Below the pieces are notes generated by a model. It was given only the letters and a program-made list of their open reading frames with translations. It was not told where the DNA came from and ran no database searches. From assembly GCA_964036155.1 (NCBI GenBank), contig OZ038422.1, positions 18,065,201 to 18,129,200 of the forward strand: a stretch of 64,000 bases of DNA, read 5' to 3'. Positions 43,030 through 58,976 of the stretch are shown piece by piece. This DNA comes from Diploscapter coronatus. Its lineage: Eukaryota; Nematoda; Chromadorea; Rhabditida; Rhabditidae. Positions within the stretch are counted from its first letter, which is position 1. Every line of letters begins with the position of its first letter. The translations under genes were made by a program, and so were the position numbers.

Positions 43030-46000
43030 TTGATCATTTCGAAGAGTGTCGCAGAGATGATAGGCACAAGACACGACTCGTAAACATGAGAAATTGAAGA
43101 AAAAGACGCGAAGAAATGAGGTGATTTGTCAATAACACGAGAAAAACATCAGAAAGATAAAGTTATCGACTGGCCAAAGAAAATTGAAGATAATATAGAA
43201 ACCGGTTGGTCCGAGTGATAGGAAAGAGGAACGAGAGGAGCAGCACAATACACAAGGGAAAGGGGGAGTGCAGAGAACGAGCAGAAGAGATTTGATGGGC
43301 AAGAAGTTGAGAATGAAATGAAATAAAATGATGCAAGGGAGACAAGTGAGTTGTTTATGTCGAAAGAATGATGCAAACGGGCAACGGAGAGGGGAAGGAA
43401 AGGGAGAGCAGAAGTCCAGAAGTTCAGAAGGAAAGGGAAAGGAGGACAGGAGACGAATAATCGATGGGCAGAATGCCGCAGGATAAAGGGAAATTGATTG
43501 AGACAGGGAAGTTGTGATAAATCCCTTCCTGCTCGAACAGAAGGGCAAGGGGAAGGATTAGAAAATCTCGAATTTATCAGCATTTTCTCGGGCAAACATA
43601 AAACGAGAAAATTCAGAAAATGCCCGAAATTTATTGAAGTTTCACGAAGGATGGAAAAAAGGGGAAATCAATACCTCGCGATGAAAATCGTTCTTGAAAT
43701 TCTAACAAAATAAAACGATTGAACGAGTCCGAGCATTGGGAAATTTGAAGATGAAAATATTTTTGAAAAAGTCGAAGCAAACAACACATGCTATTTGAAA
43801 CGAACAGAGGCCGGGCGGTATGAAGGGGAAGGGGGAAATGTGCAGAGAGTGTGCAGGGAAGTTGCAGTGATTGGAGAGAGGAGATAGAAGAAAACAACTG
43901 AGAGAGAAGGGGTTATGAAGAGAGGAAGAAAAGAATAAAGCACAACAAGATTATTCCGAACTTCTAGAACTCACGCTAATCAATCAAAGACTAATAGTCA
44001 AACGCAGGTTCTCTTTTCTCCAATCAATTGAATTTTCAAACGGCAAACATTCAATTGAATTAGCAGGCAGGAGAGAGAATTTGCAGAGTTCAGAAAGAAA
44101 ACCACAGTGCTTTGATCTGTCCGGTGTCATTTTTCAAAAATTTGAAAATAACCCTATCTGTGCATTATTTTTAAAAAAAAAATCCTAAAATTAAAAAAAA
44201 AATATTCCCAACAATCGAATCTGATTAGATTTAAAAAAAAAGAGCTATTAAATTTGTAAGCATCGATTTTTGATGCAATTTTAATTAGGCTTCGCCGGAC
44301 AAGGGAGGCAAAGCACTGTGAAAAGATAACAAGTACAATCGACTATTTCCTGTGCTTTGCCGAGTGGCGTCGTCAACCACAAGCTATTGACAATTATTTA
44401 TTGTCTAGCACAACAAAGGAAAATAGGCAAATTTAGGAGAATTGATAGGGAGAAATTAGGACCGACCGTCCAAGACGGAGACAGGAGATGAGACTCACCG
44501 ATCGGGGAAGAAGGGGTGACTAAATGATCCAGTAGTCAGTGGTTGAAGAGAGAGAACAAGATAAATAGAGAGAGGGAAGATGTAGACGGAATGAACAGTG
44601 TTCGCTAGGCGGCACTGGCAGGAAAGGGAGAGAGAGCGGGGAGAAAGGTGAGAGATTAGAGAAAGAGAATGAATTGAATAGAGGAATGGGGTGAGCCTCT
44701 AACACTATTACATGCGATCTCAAACCGAACTCGAAGCGAAAAATGGATATGATTGAGTCCTAAATATCGTTGGATTTTTCCGGCTTCAACCTTCATAAAC
44801 GCGCAAAAATTGACTATCGATAATGGAAAAACAGAATGAAGAAAAGTGAATAATTCAAGCCTCGCTAATATTTTTGCAAAAAACTGAAGTTATTATGGGG
44901 AAAATGATGTTTAATTTACTATATTTTGCGCATGAAAGATAAGCTAATATGATAGAGAAGGGGGAGCAATAAAAGTATGAATGCGCAATAAAACTGCTGT
45001 CTCTTGTTCTCAAATTGCTTCTTGCATTCAATTTCTAGATAGTTTGTATCTAGACAGATATTTTAGGAAAGTGCAATTTGTCGTTTCTGAATTGAAATGA
45101 TAAATGTCATAAATGTCTAAATATTGTTAAGGGTATAGTTTACGTAATTCGAACGAGAATGAGCGTACTTAATTGATATTACGCCAAGTTGAACCAGCAT
45201 GTCGCTAACTTCAACCTCAATCTCTACGTGACTAACTACAATTTCCAATAGAGATTTAGTTAAAATTGAAAGAGACTGAAAATGCAGTTGAAGTTGAGTC
45301 GAAATTTCATAAAATTTAATAATTAGCTTACATTAAATTGAAATTAAAAATTTTAAAGTAAGGTTAAGGAAAAAATTTTCTGAAGTTGAAGTTGAATTTT
45401 TCACCTTCGCAAAATCCCCACTAAAGTATCGATAATTAACTAAATTTGCGTGCAACTGTAAACGAAGTGAATGCAACCTCTAAAAAATGTTCAAATCAAA
45501 TTTCGTATGGTGAAATATTTCAACGATTTCATATGTTTAATTTAATGATTTTTAAAAATAATTTTGATATTAAACTGTTAAAATGAATATTCGTTGAATG
45601 AAAATAAAATGCTTGCTCCTCAATTATGTTTCATATTCGAATAATTTTGCAACTTTTACTTGTCATGCACGACCTTATGTTCTTCATGGTTGGGCCTTGG
45701 CCCCGCTTAGCTGTAATCTTGTTGCGACGTTGTGCATCGTTCTCAATCGAGCAAATCCTGACCGTCGTTTTTAGAGCTGAGCGCGCTCACTGCTCATCTT
45801 CGTTCATTCTTTTTTCCGATTTTTATTTCGATTTCCTTTCTTCGATAATAAACGTAGAACGTTTAGAAAGGGTAAAGCTCATAACGCTGTGCATGTAAAA
45901 CAATGCTGGTTTGGTTAATTTTCGCCATTGTTCAAAATTGAGAATCATTCTTAACGGAATGTTCCCTTGCAAATTGGCGTTTCTTCGATTTGCATTTGTT

Positions 46001-49000
46001 GGTAATCAGCCCCGAGGCTGCGATTCAAATTTCTCAAATGGGAAGGAGCAGGGTAATTGACAATCCAAAGAGGAAAGACAATGGACGGTGCATACTAATG
46101 AGGATGAGCAGAGTCATCTACAGGCATTCCCCCTCTCTCTCTTCTCATTCAAGCTCACTTTGTCTGTTTTCGTTCCAAAAGCAGTTCAACTTTCCCAATT
46201 CCCTACTGAATCATTTGCATAATCTCAGACAAAAGAAATCGCGATTTACGATGAAATGAAACGGACACAAAGAGGAGACAAACGAGCTGCGAACGAGAAT
46301 GACATCGGCATGAGTATTCCATACATTTCAGCACTTTCATTGATATCTTTGAAGTATTCAGTTTTTTTCATATTTATTTGTTGTATACTCGTAAGAATTT
46401 TTTTTACAAATTCAACCTTACCATCTCTATAACTTTTATTTGAACGAACTGATTGGGAGTTTGATGACGATAAAATTTATGAGTGCCTTTTTATTTACCA
46501 TAACTGAATTTAAAAAAAAAAAAACTAAATCATTATTCATTTCAGATTTTAACTGTGAATTGCCTGAAAATTACAAGATAGAGCAGCTTTGACTGAGATA
46601 GTCGGAAACTCTTCTTCCTCATAACATTTGCCAAGAATATTTTTCAACAATTCTTGAAAAAGTAGCACATCATATTGCTATAAGCATAATCTAAATCTTC
46701 GAAGCAAAACGTGTTACTTATATTTTAGTCAACTGAGGGTATTAAAGTTGAAGTCAATCAAATAAACTTTGCACTTTGTTTGAAAAATGTTGAAATTAAT
46801 TTTCAATATTTCAAATGTTTGTACTAGATTATGATTTTGTTTCTATCTTATCTTTTAATTCTATCCAACATTTGAAAATTTTTGCATATATTGTTTCTGT
46901 TAGTGACAGATGATTTATTGTTTTCTTTGATTATATATTTCCTTGATTGATTACGGTTGAATTTCTAATGTCAATCCATATTTGCAATGTAGCAAGAAAA
47001 TATGGAATAAGGAAGTGGATTTGCAAGTTATAATTTTTACAGCGGGAGATTGCATCGCATACGGATGCAATATAATGAAGGAGTCAATTATTTGTATGCA
47101 TAAAGGAGGGCAGTGGAGTCGAATACCAGCCGCTCACAGGGAAATGCGAGAGAAGGGGGAAAAGTACGGTAGAAGAAAGACACCGCCGCCGACAATGCAG
47201 AGTGCAAATGGACAGGAAGACAAGACGGGCAAGGGGACACAAATGGCAGAGGGCAATCGAGTTGAGTGCGAGAATCGTATTACGGTCCTCGATTGTTGCT
47301 CTATTCCTGTGTTGCTGCTGCATTGTGTGACCTGCTAAGCAATGAGCATTGGACATCCCTCCATATGCAGCTCTGTTGCAGCAGCAGCAATAATTTCAAT
47401 CCATTGACAGACGGACAGATATTGCGTGTGCTGCATAAGCACAGCCACAAGAATACAATTGATGTGATGAGAGACGAGCAGAGAGGAGGACATTAACAAC
47501 CGTCTGGCAAACAGTCAGCCATCGGTAGTCAGTCACAGCCCTCATGGAGTTTTATGAACTTTTTTTTTTTCTCGAAATGTCATCTTTATGCTATTTTTTC
47601 CGTATTTAATTCCCCCATCGAAAGAATTTTACGGCTGGATGAAGTCCCGATTAATTTTGTTTCATTATGAAATTTTTATGGAGCAAAGCAGCGACATAGC
47701 ACGAGATGAAATGCCTTGAAGGGGAGGATTAATGAAGGCTGTCTATGAAGTAATCAAAATTCACTCTGGAAAGTTCAGACTGTCAAAGAGTCGAATAGTG
47801 CAAATGCCCTCATTGTTTTTGCTCTCGGCAATCAGTTTGGATTCGATTAGACTTTCATCATTTTCAATTCCATAGCATTTCACCGTCGAGTGGCTCCGCT
47901 TCATATTTCGAAGCCATTGAGAAAATGAAGCAGTTGCAGTAGAGGCCAAGCTGAGAGCAGAGGCTGCAGGTGCTTAGCGCCAATCACAATAATGGCAAAC
48001 AGCAAATACTGCATTGGCCTCTGAATGCGCAAAATGCACAACCTCTCCATATTTGAGGATACTTCCCCTTTGCCCCTTCAAACCCATTCCAGTGCTCGTG
48101 CCAGTCTACCTTTACCCATCTTCTTCGTCTTCTCTTCCCTCATTCTCATTCATTCTCTCTAGGGATTTGACAGTATGCCTTCCCTGCCCTGGCCTAGTCC
48201 TGCGCCGTGCGAAGATTGGAATTGGATTCCATTCCCGTTGTCCGTTTTCGGTTATGACTGCCGGCTGCATGTTTAATAACTGCGGGAAGAAGAGACAGCA
48301 GTTGGAGAGGAGTAAGATGGAAAGGGAGAGGGAGGATGACTCGATTGGGCAATGGCCCTGTTACATGCTGAGACAGATGCTCGGGAATCACTTACTGACA
48401 ATTTATGGCCGCAATATTGAGTTCCAAAATGGCGCACTAACAAATCATCAATCGTTCGAAGAATCTTTCTGCCAGCTAGCTAATCCTTCCCATGCTGTTT
48501 GGATTCTCTTATTTGTACTGCCCCCGTTGATAATCAACCCCAGTTAGCTTTCGCTTTCACCCAGTTTACATCCCTCCACATCCTCATTCGCATTTGCCTC
48601 ACCGCTTCATTATCTGCAGCCTCGATTCAGGCATCAGGCAGGCATAATTACGCGTGCGCATCTCTGCCCCACTCCCCACTGCTTCACTGCAACGCGATGC
48701 ATTTTAAACGGGTCCAACGTTGATTGAAATAAATTGAAGTCTGGTGGTTTTGCTGTTTGACTATGCATGGGATGATGTTGATGCAACGAAGGCAGAGTCC
48801 ACTAATCTTACTGTATATCAGACTAATTATGTCTGAAGCTTGGAAGCACAGACAGAGAGTAGATCTGTTAATCCTACCGAAATCCCCTGTCCTTGAATAT
48901 ATGTATGTACTTCCAACAACTCCATCCCTTCCTTTTTCATGTTGTCTTCTCTCCTCTCCTCTGCTTTGTGATTGTTAGTTGTGTAATTTCGTCTCCTGGG

Positions 49001-49640
49001 GATGAACCCTCTTCCCCTTTTGTCCCTGTCTTGCAGCTCTGCATAATCTTCTCTTCTAATTTCATCAACTCCTCATCTCCTTTTCCATTTTCTTCTTACT
49101 TTCCACTCTGCACTTTTCTGCTGTTTCAATTTCAGTCTATCTATCTATCTTGTCTTGGGTTCATCATATCTGCCTCTGCTTCAGTTTCTGTATCGGCTTT
49201 GTTGCCCTCCTGTGAGAGTGTTGAATAATGTATGTGACATCGAGTGAGTCTCTGCCCCTGTCTTTGCTGGGTTTAATTGGACTCTCTGTTAGGGGCGTGG
49301 CCGGTGTGTCTTGCGGCCAATCAGAGGAAAGGAGGTTGCCGCAAGCAGAGCTGCAAATTCTTGAATATCATCACACACACACACACAGGAAAGGAAAGGG
49401 GCAGTCAATCTGCGTACAGTAGGACCTAGTCATTTCAGTCATATAACTAAAACTCTAGCGGTCAGTTGTGTGCCGTCAGAAGTTTGCATTGTTTCTTTTC
49501 ATCCCATTCCTTTGCCCATCAATCTCAACAATCTATTCTCGTTTATTTCGTTATTTTTCAATCAAGTCCCTAAATGGAGTTAGCCAAGATTGGAGCCTTC
49601 TTTTTTTCCACTCTACTTCAATCCTCCAATCTTCCTGCTT
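43030..49640. other. Long non-coding stretch, mai-1 promoter and pag-3 upstream region
   Basis: About 6.6 kb in which no exon chain with proper splice signals or conserved motif could be assembled. It is marked by purine/pyrimidine-biased tracts (GA-rich on the plus strand at 43.1-44.7 kb, CT-rich at 48.0-49.6 kb) and contains one MITE-like element. It must contain the promoter of the minus-strand operon and the upstream region of pag-3. Longer open frames here are low-complexity and were not accepted. No tRNA or rRNA was seen. Confidence 0.5.
44103..44320. mobile_element. MITE-like element with CACAGTGCTTTG ends
   Basis: About 218 bp. The left end CACAGTGCTTTGATCTGTCC is answered by an imperfect inverted right end finishing GGCAAAGCACTGTG. 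The interior is AT-rich with A-tracts and no coding. Related sequence (CTGTGCTTTGCCG) recurs just outside at 44349. Confidence 0.5.
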
Positions 49641-49645
49641 TCAGA

Positions 49646-53598
<3,953 letters not shown>

Positions 53599-55684
53599 TC
53601 AACTCGCTTTTAGATGTAAATTTCGCGACGATGAATTACAGGATGCATGAAAATTTTGTGAAATTTATTAGTTTGTTCATGTATTCTGTGATTCTCCATT
53701 TTTCTTTTATATTTGTGCATTTTATTGTTTTCTATGTGCAATCAGTCATTTTCTCAGTGATCTCAGACATATTCTGATACAAACTAATTGTAAACAAATG
53801 ATCTCTCCTATCAGCAATTCGCCAATATATCAGTTATCGATTCTTCCACTGGGAGCTTCACTCTTTCAGTCACATTTCATATGAACACCTATCAGATATC
53901 CTTAATTCTCCATACAAGGCGAACCATAATTATAGTCTCATCTATCAATCACAAGTAAGTTGAAAATGGTTTCCAATAATCGATGTTCCATTGAAATTTT
54001 CTTTATTCAGAGAAAATAAGCCTCGAAATTTAGTTTTGCCATTTTTATAGGAGTTTGAAAAACTAAGTAAAAAATCATTTTGAAAAGGTTGCTGGAGACT
54101 ATAACTATGGGTCATCATAAATATTATCCAGCTAATAATCTGATTTCCTTCTCCGGTGCCATTCGCCATGCTTTCAGTTGTGCATTTCCTTCTATCCTTC
54201 TCAACTCATTCTTCCTTCTTCTTCTTATTCTTTCATTTGATGTTTCTGCTCCGGTTTCGAATAAAGCAGAGTAGAAGAGCAGACGATGCTCAATGAGAAA
54301 TGCATGGAAAGGGGGATCCCAATCGGGGAATGAGGGCGAAAAGAGAAGGGATTGAGGAGGGCCAAATCGGGAAGGCAAAACAACAACTGAAGGACGAAGG
54401 GCTTAGTAATAATATCGCGAAAATATCCTTCGTGCTAAAATGATTAGATAGAAAATGGACTGATATTCTATTGAATTTATAAATTTTATCGTAAAGAAGA
54501 TAAACGTTATTTCAAAAAAAAATTGCGAACTACCAGACTAAGGCAGATTGTCAGCCGAAACGGAAAATTTTAGGTAAGAAGATTCGCAAAGTGGAATTTT
54601 TCTATAGAAAACTGATGCATAAAAGTGCGTTTGCAACAATATTTTATTTGAAAATTTTGGTTTAAGAGGATCCGCGTACGGAAGGTCTGGCTTAAGCCCT
54701 ACCACGACTAAGAACTATTTTTATTAACAAAATGTATGATATTTCGGGAATCAGACCGATCACTAATATTTTTCTTCATAAAAATTTGTTTGCCTTAGAC
54801 AACTATGGAATTTTTTTGTTCAACTTCTCAGAATAATAATCCTTTTTCGAACATTACCATTGAAATATTTAGCGCGAAAAATACAGAAACCGCATACGCA
54901 ATAGACTGCACACAACAGGGAGACAAGCAGACAGGGAAGAAAGGCAGTAATTATTCGAGTCAATCCAGTACGAAATGAGATCCTCTCTGCTTATGGCCAT
55001 AAGCAAAGGACAAAGAAATGAGGCGAGACTGACACAATTCAAATTCCCCAGGGCAGGGCAGAGACTATGCGGATATGGAGGGACAGAGATGCAGAGTAGA
55101 ACAACTAATTCGGTGGAATAACTTGATCAGGAAGGGCGAAATAATGAGTGAAAAACTGGGTGAGAAATGATGCTGGATTTTGAAATGTGAATAAAATGCA
55201 CTTTTTATAAAAGCAGCGAAAGCCTCGACTAAGAACCGCAAACAGCTTTGCCAAATTTATGTTTGTGATAATCTTCTACCTTTGTCTTTATTATATTCTT
55301 TAATTAGTGGCTCAATGTTTCGGAGAACCATATATTTGGTCAATTTAGCTGCACTCAAATTGATTTTGAAAATGGAATGTCATCTCAAGAATAAAAATTC
55401 TGCTAATTACTTTCATTAATTTCCAGAAAGCGATAAGCCAGTTTTAATTTACAAGTTTTACTTTTCAAATTCAACCACTAGTTCGGAATAAAAATTAAAT
55501 ACCTTTCAAATGTCCATATGAAACTGATGACTTTAATGTTTTCGAAATAGTTTGGTAGTAAATAAGAGTAAAAATAAGCGATAATTGATTGACCTAATTT
55601 GAAACCGTGACTGAATTGCGTCTAATTATCATGCTCTCGTAAAATATTTCAGAAACTTTCCGAAATCGTGACTTAATTACTCGA
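53599..55684. other. Intergenic region between pag-3 and the 55.7-kb gene
   Basis: About 2.1 kb between convergent genes, AT-rich with some GA-rich stretches near 55.0 kb. Short frames at 54.1-54.4 kb on both strands overlap each other and show no conserved motif or splice context. Nothing else is supportable. Confidence 0.5.
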
Positions 55685-58615
55685 TTATAACTGATCCAAA
55701 TCAGCAAAGAGATCATCGATGTCCTCCTCGCTCGCCCCAGAAATGTTCGAGCATTTATCCAGAGAATCTGTCTTTTCGTAGATGATTTGCGTCGGCAGAG
55801 AGTCGCTGCCCAGCCCCTGAGAGAAGTATGAGGAGTATGTGCACACGTCGCTCTTCGATTTCTCAATCGAACCTGAAATTTCAATTGATGAATTAATGAG
55901 CAATCGTCATTAAGTACTGTATTGGTTAAAAAAGTAAAATATGAATGAAACGCAATAATGCATACGTAAATGAAAGTACGCAGAGTGAAGTACAGATTAG
56001 TCGTCGGATAGAATGAAAGAAAATTGTATTGAAAATCGATGACTAATCAGCACTTCACTCCGCGTACCTTCATGCGCAACTTACTCCTTCTGGCCAAAAC
56101 AATAGTTTAGATTATTGATGAGACATAATTGCGATTTAGATCAAATTTCGACGATTCTTAGTATTTCTTACAGAAGAATAATTCTAACCGATCATAGTCC
56201 ACTACATTTCGGCTATTATTGGGTCCGAAATCTGGAAGATCGAAAATGGGGAGAGCAAGAATGATTTTAGGCCAGTCTCTCCTATTTGCGTGTTATTTAT
56301 CGTTTTTCGAACCGCTGAAAATAACCGTGCACCAATTTGCACCCCCAATTACGGATAAATTAATATAAGTATCGATTTTCAGGAAGATAAACGAACTCTG
56401 AAGCGGATCGAAACGCATGATGCACCACTCGTCAGTCCTGGCTCTGTGGATCATGGGAGGAGTGAATCGAGACAGGGCAGAGAGGCGGTACGAGTCACAT
56501 TCACCAGATTCGGATTCGGATGCCGCAGGAGAGGTGTAGGTGCCGTTCAGAATGCCGAAATGATACCTTGAACGAGGTGATCAAATTAATTGCCAACCTG
56601 ACGAGAAGTTCCTTGGTGATCGGTTCGTCAATCTGCGAATAGTCGAGGTTCCGCTTATCTGCAAGGTAAGCTGAAGAAGAATTTGGCAATCACATTAGAA
56701 AATACCCTTTCTAAATAGTCATGAATGCTAGTTTAGGATCATGAATCTTCATTAACTACGAAAATCGTTCTCTTCAAATTATGAATTGAAAGATGCAAAT
56801 TTTCTAGTCGGCATTGAAAAAATCATGATTCATAAAGTTACCAAGAGCCTGAATGAGTCTGGTCACTTTATCTGTCTGCGCGTGCCTCTCCGCCTGCTTG
56901 TTCAGCTCATCTTTCAGGAACACATTTTCCGTTTTCACTTGAGTGTATTCGATCAGTCTGAAATATACAAATGAAGGACATCACCATAATGATAATTTTG
57001 TCCTCATAAAAATCATAAAACGATCTAACGCTCTAAATTCGAAAATTAAAATTAGAAGAAAGGAATATTTGCATTGGTCAAAGTCATCACTTCCGATTAA
57101 AACGTGAACATACAATGGCTCCCTGCTGACTCCGATTCTCCAGCGAGTGGCCATCATCGAAATGTTGTCGCGAACTGACTGTGGCAGATTCTGAATGCAG
57201 ATTATGCATCCTTTACAAACTGAGATAGAGATAGCTTGTAATAAGTAGAAACCGCAAATGGTTTTGCAAAATTCATCATTTTCAATAGTTGATTACTTCA
57301 AATTATCAAATTCGATGTGACTAAAAACATTCTTAAAGAAAAATAAAATAAAAATAATTTTTGACCGAAAAAATTGACCCAGAATGATCAGCGAAATTAA
57401 CACGTTTTCGGTTCATAAAATTATTGCGAAAGCGAACTCGGAATACGCTTATTGAATTACACAAACACATCGAATAACCACGAAAGGACACGTGCAAACT
57501 CTTTGATATTCCTAAAATTCTGGAGTACGCGATTTCGATCTTTAATATGCAGTAATGAAGGCAAGACAGTGAAGTATCATTGATAAATTGATTTGGGATA
57601 ACAGTAAGAAATCTTATGATCCTGCGAATATCGAAATATGAGCTAATTTTGAACTCTGATGACAATTTTTGCCGACTAATACTCTTTTCCTCTACTCTCA
57701 CTTCCTTTGTTTTCTGTTTTAAGCTAGGTTCAGTAATCATCGGGATTTCGAATCAGCCGAAGTATGAGATGTGTATAAAATGGAAAAAGTCATTGAAAAG
57801 TTTCTAAAAATCTCACCTGGCAGATATCGCGAACCGGCGTGTCGAAGTACTTGAATTTGAAAACTTCGTACAAGTAGTCAGAGCTGAAAGATAAATCTCC
57901 AAATAAAATAAATCTTGCAATATCATGATTGATCTAAGATTGTGAGCATTCTCTGACAAAGATCAGTCAATTTCATTGCAAAAATGTATATCATGTTTCA
58001 GAAAAGATTGAAATTGCCAAAATTCCGATTGTTTTATAGTAATTCCCTAGGCAAACAAACGATGGTGGTGGTCCATATGAGAACAGGAGAAACTGACTTG
58101 TCGAGAATGGTCTCGTAGAAGTGGACAGTCTCCTCGAGGGTCTTCAAGCGCAGATGCAACAATTCGATCGACTTGTCGAGTCGTTTTAGTTCGGGTTTTA
58201 TCGATTTCAAGGACCAGATGTGATCTGCAAGAAATAATAGGCTCAACAGTTCTGATTCCAGAGATTTCATCAATTGTTTTGATAGACATTAAACTCATCT
58301 CAGCATAAAAACTGCTTGTCAGCATTGGTAAACATGCCGATCGGAAGTTTTCTGCTGATCGACAAAAAAGTGCGGATAGGCAGTTCTTATGCTGAGTTTG
58401 TTCAGATAAAGAAGAAACGGACCTGCGACGAGAGAGAAGTACTTGGTCAGGGCCGGGAAGACGATTCTGCTACTGCGATCTGAAAGTTTAGTCTTAAAAA
58501 ATGATTAAATTAAAATAAATCAAAATCGAAGAAAACCTTTGGTGGCGACGAAAGTGTCGTAGGAAATGAGGCCAGCTTGGGCGAGTAAGGGCTTTCGATC
58601 GGAAGATCCTTGCAT
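55685..58615 (-). CDS. Unrecognised coiled-coil protein with acidic tail
   Basis: Nine exons in phase (58615-58537, 58479-58423, 58224-58098, 57883-57817, 57190-57114, 56957-56842, 56670-56598, 56566-56397 and 55872-55685) give 317 residues. The N-terminal half is helical, with heptad-like Leu spacing (LDKSIELLHLRLKTLEETVH), followed by a Tyr/Phe-rich patch (YLYEVFKFKYFDTPV) and a second helix (FLKDELNKQAERH). The C-terminal part is Ser-rich and ends in acidic residues (EEDIDDLFADLDQL). No signal peptide, membrane segment or known domain is evident. Exon 8 uses a TTCAAG acceptor. The protein is divergent from the neighbour at 58977. The regular exon phases make the gene real, but the function is unknown. 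Confidence 0.75.
55970..56075. repeat. Palindrome in intron 8 of the 55.7-kb gene
   Basis: Arms AAAGTACGCAGAGTGAAGT and the imperfect complement ACTTCACTCCGCGTACCTT, with GATTAGTCGTCG / CGATGACTAATC inside. Small MITE-like fold-back. Confidence 0.6.
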
Positions 58616-58976
58616 TCGAAACTGGGTGAATTACTTTGGAAAATTACAGAGATCACGGAAAACTACATTTTTTAACCGAAATCGACGATGAAGAGAAATA
58701 AACGCTCGAAAAGCACGTTTTCAATCGATCGAATTTTTAATTTTTTTTTCTCCACTCCCGGCCTAAATTTCTAGCCGTATTGTCGAATTCTCGTCAGTTG
58801 ATTAACCAATTATCCTATAATTAGTGCCTCGAAGGTCTGCAAAATCATGACTCTGATGAATGAACATGAAAATTAGTCGAATTTCATTGGCTTCTGTCCA
58901 TTCCATGTCAACTTTCCATTTTTCGCAATTTCAATTTTTTTGATCTTTTGTGATTCCAGCGATCAAGTTGAACAAA
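58616..58976. promoter_or_regulatory. Divergent promoter between two unrecognised genes
   Basis: 361 bp between divergent ATGs. It contains a T-run and, near 58960, an acceptor-like TGATTCCAG 17 bases before the plus-strand start. No specific element is identified. Confidence 0.4.

Noticed and set aside
43129..43595. Overlapping 139- and 148-codon minus-strand frames
   Set aside because: Two frames open at once over a GA-rich tract; composition artefact.
48014..48547. 177-codon plus-strand frame
   Set aside because: Low-complexity Ser/Pro/Leu composition from CT-rich DNA, no splice context, no recognisable motif.
49137..49386. Short CTAT and CA microsatellites
   Set aside because: Only a few repeat units each; ordinary low-complexity sequence.
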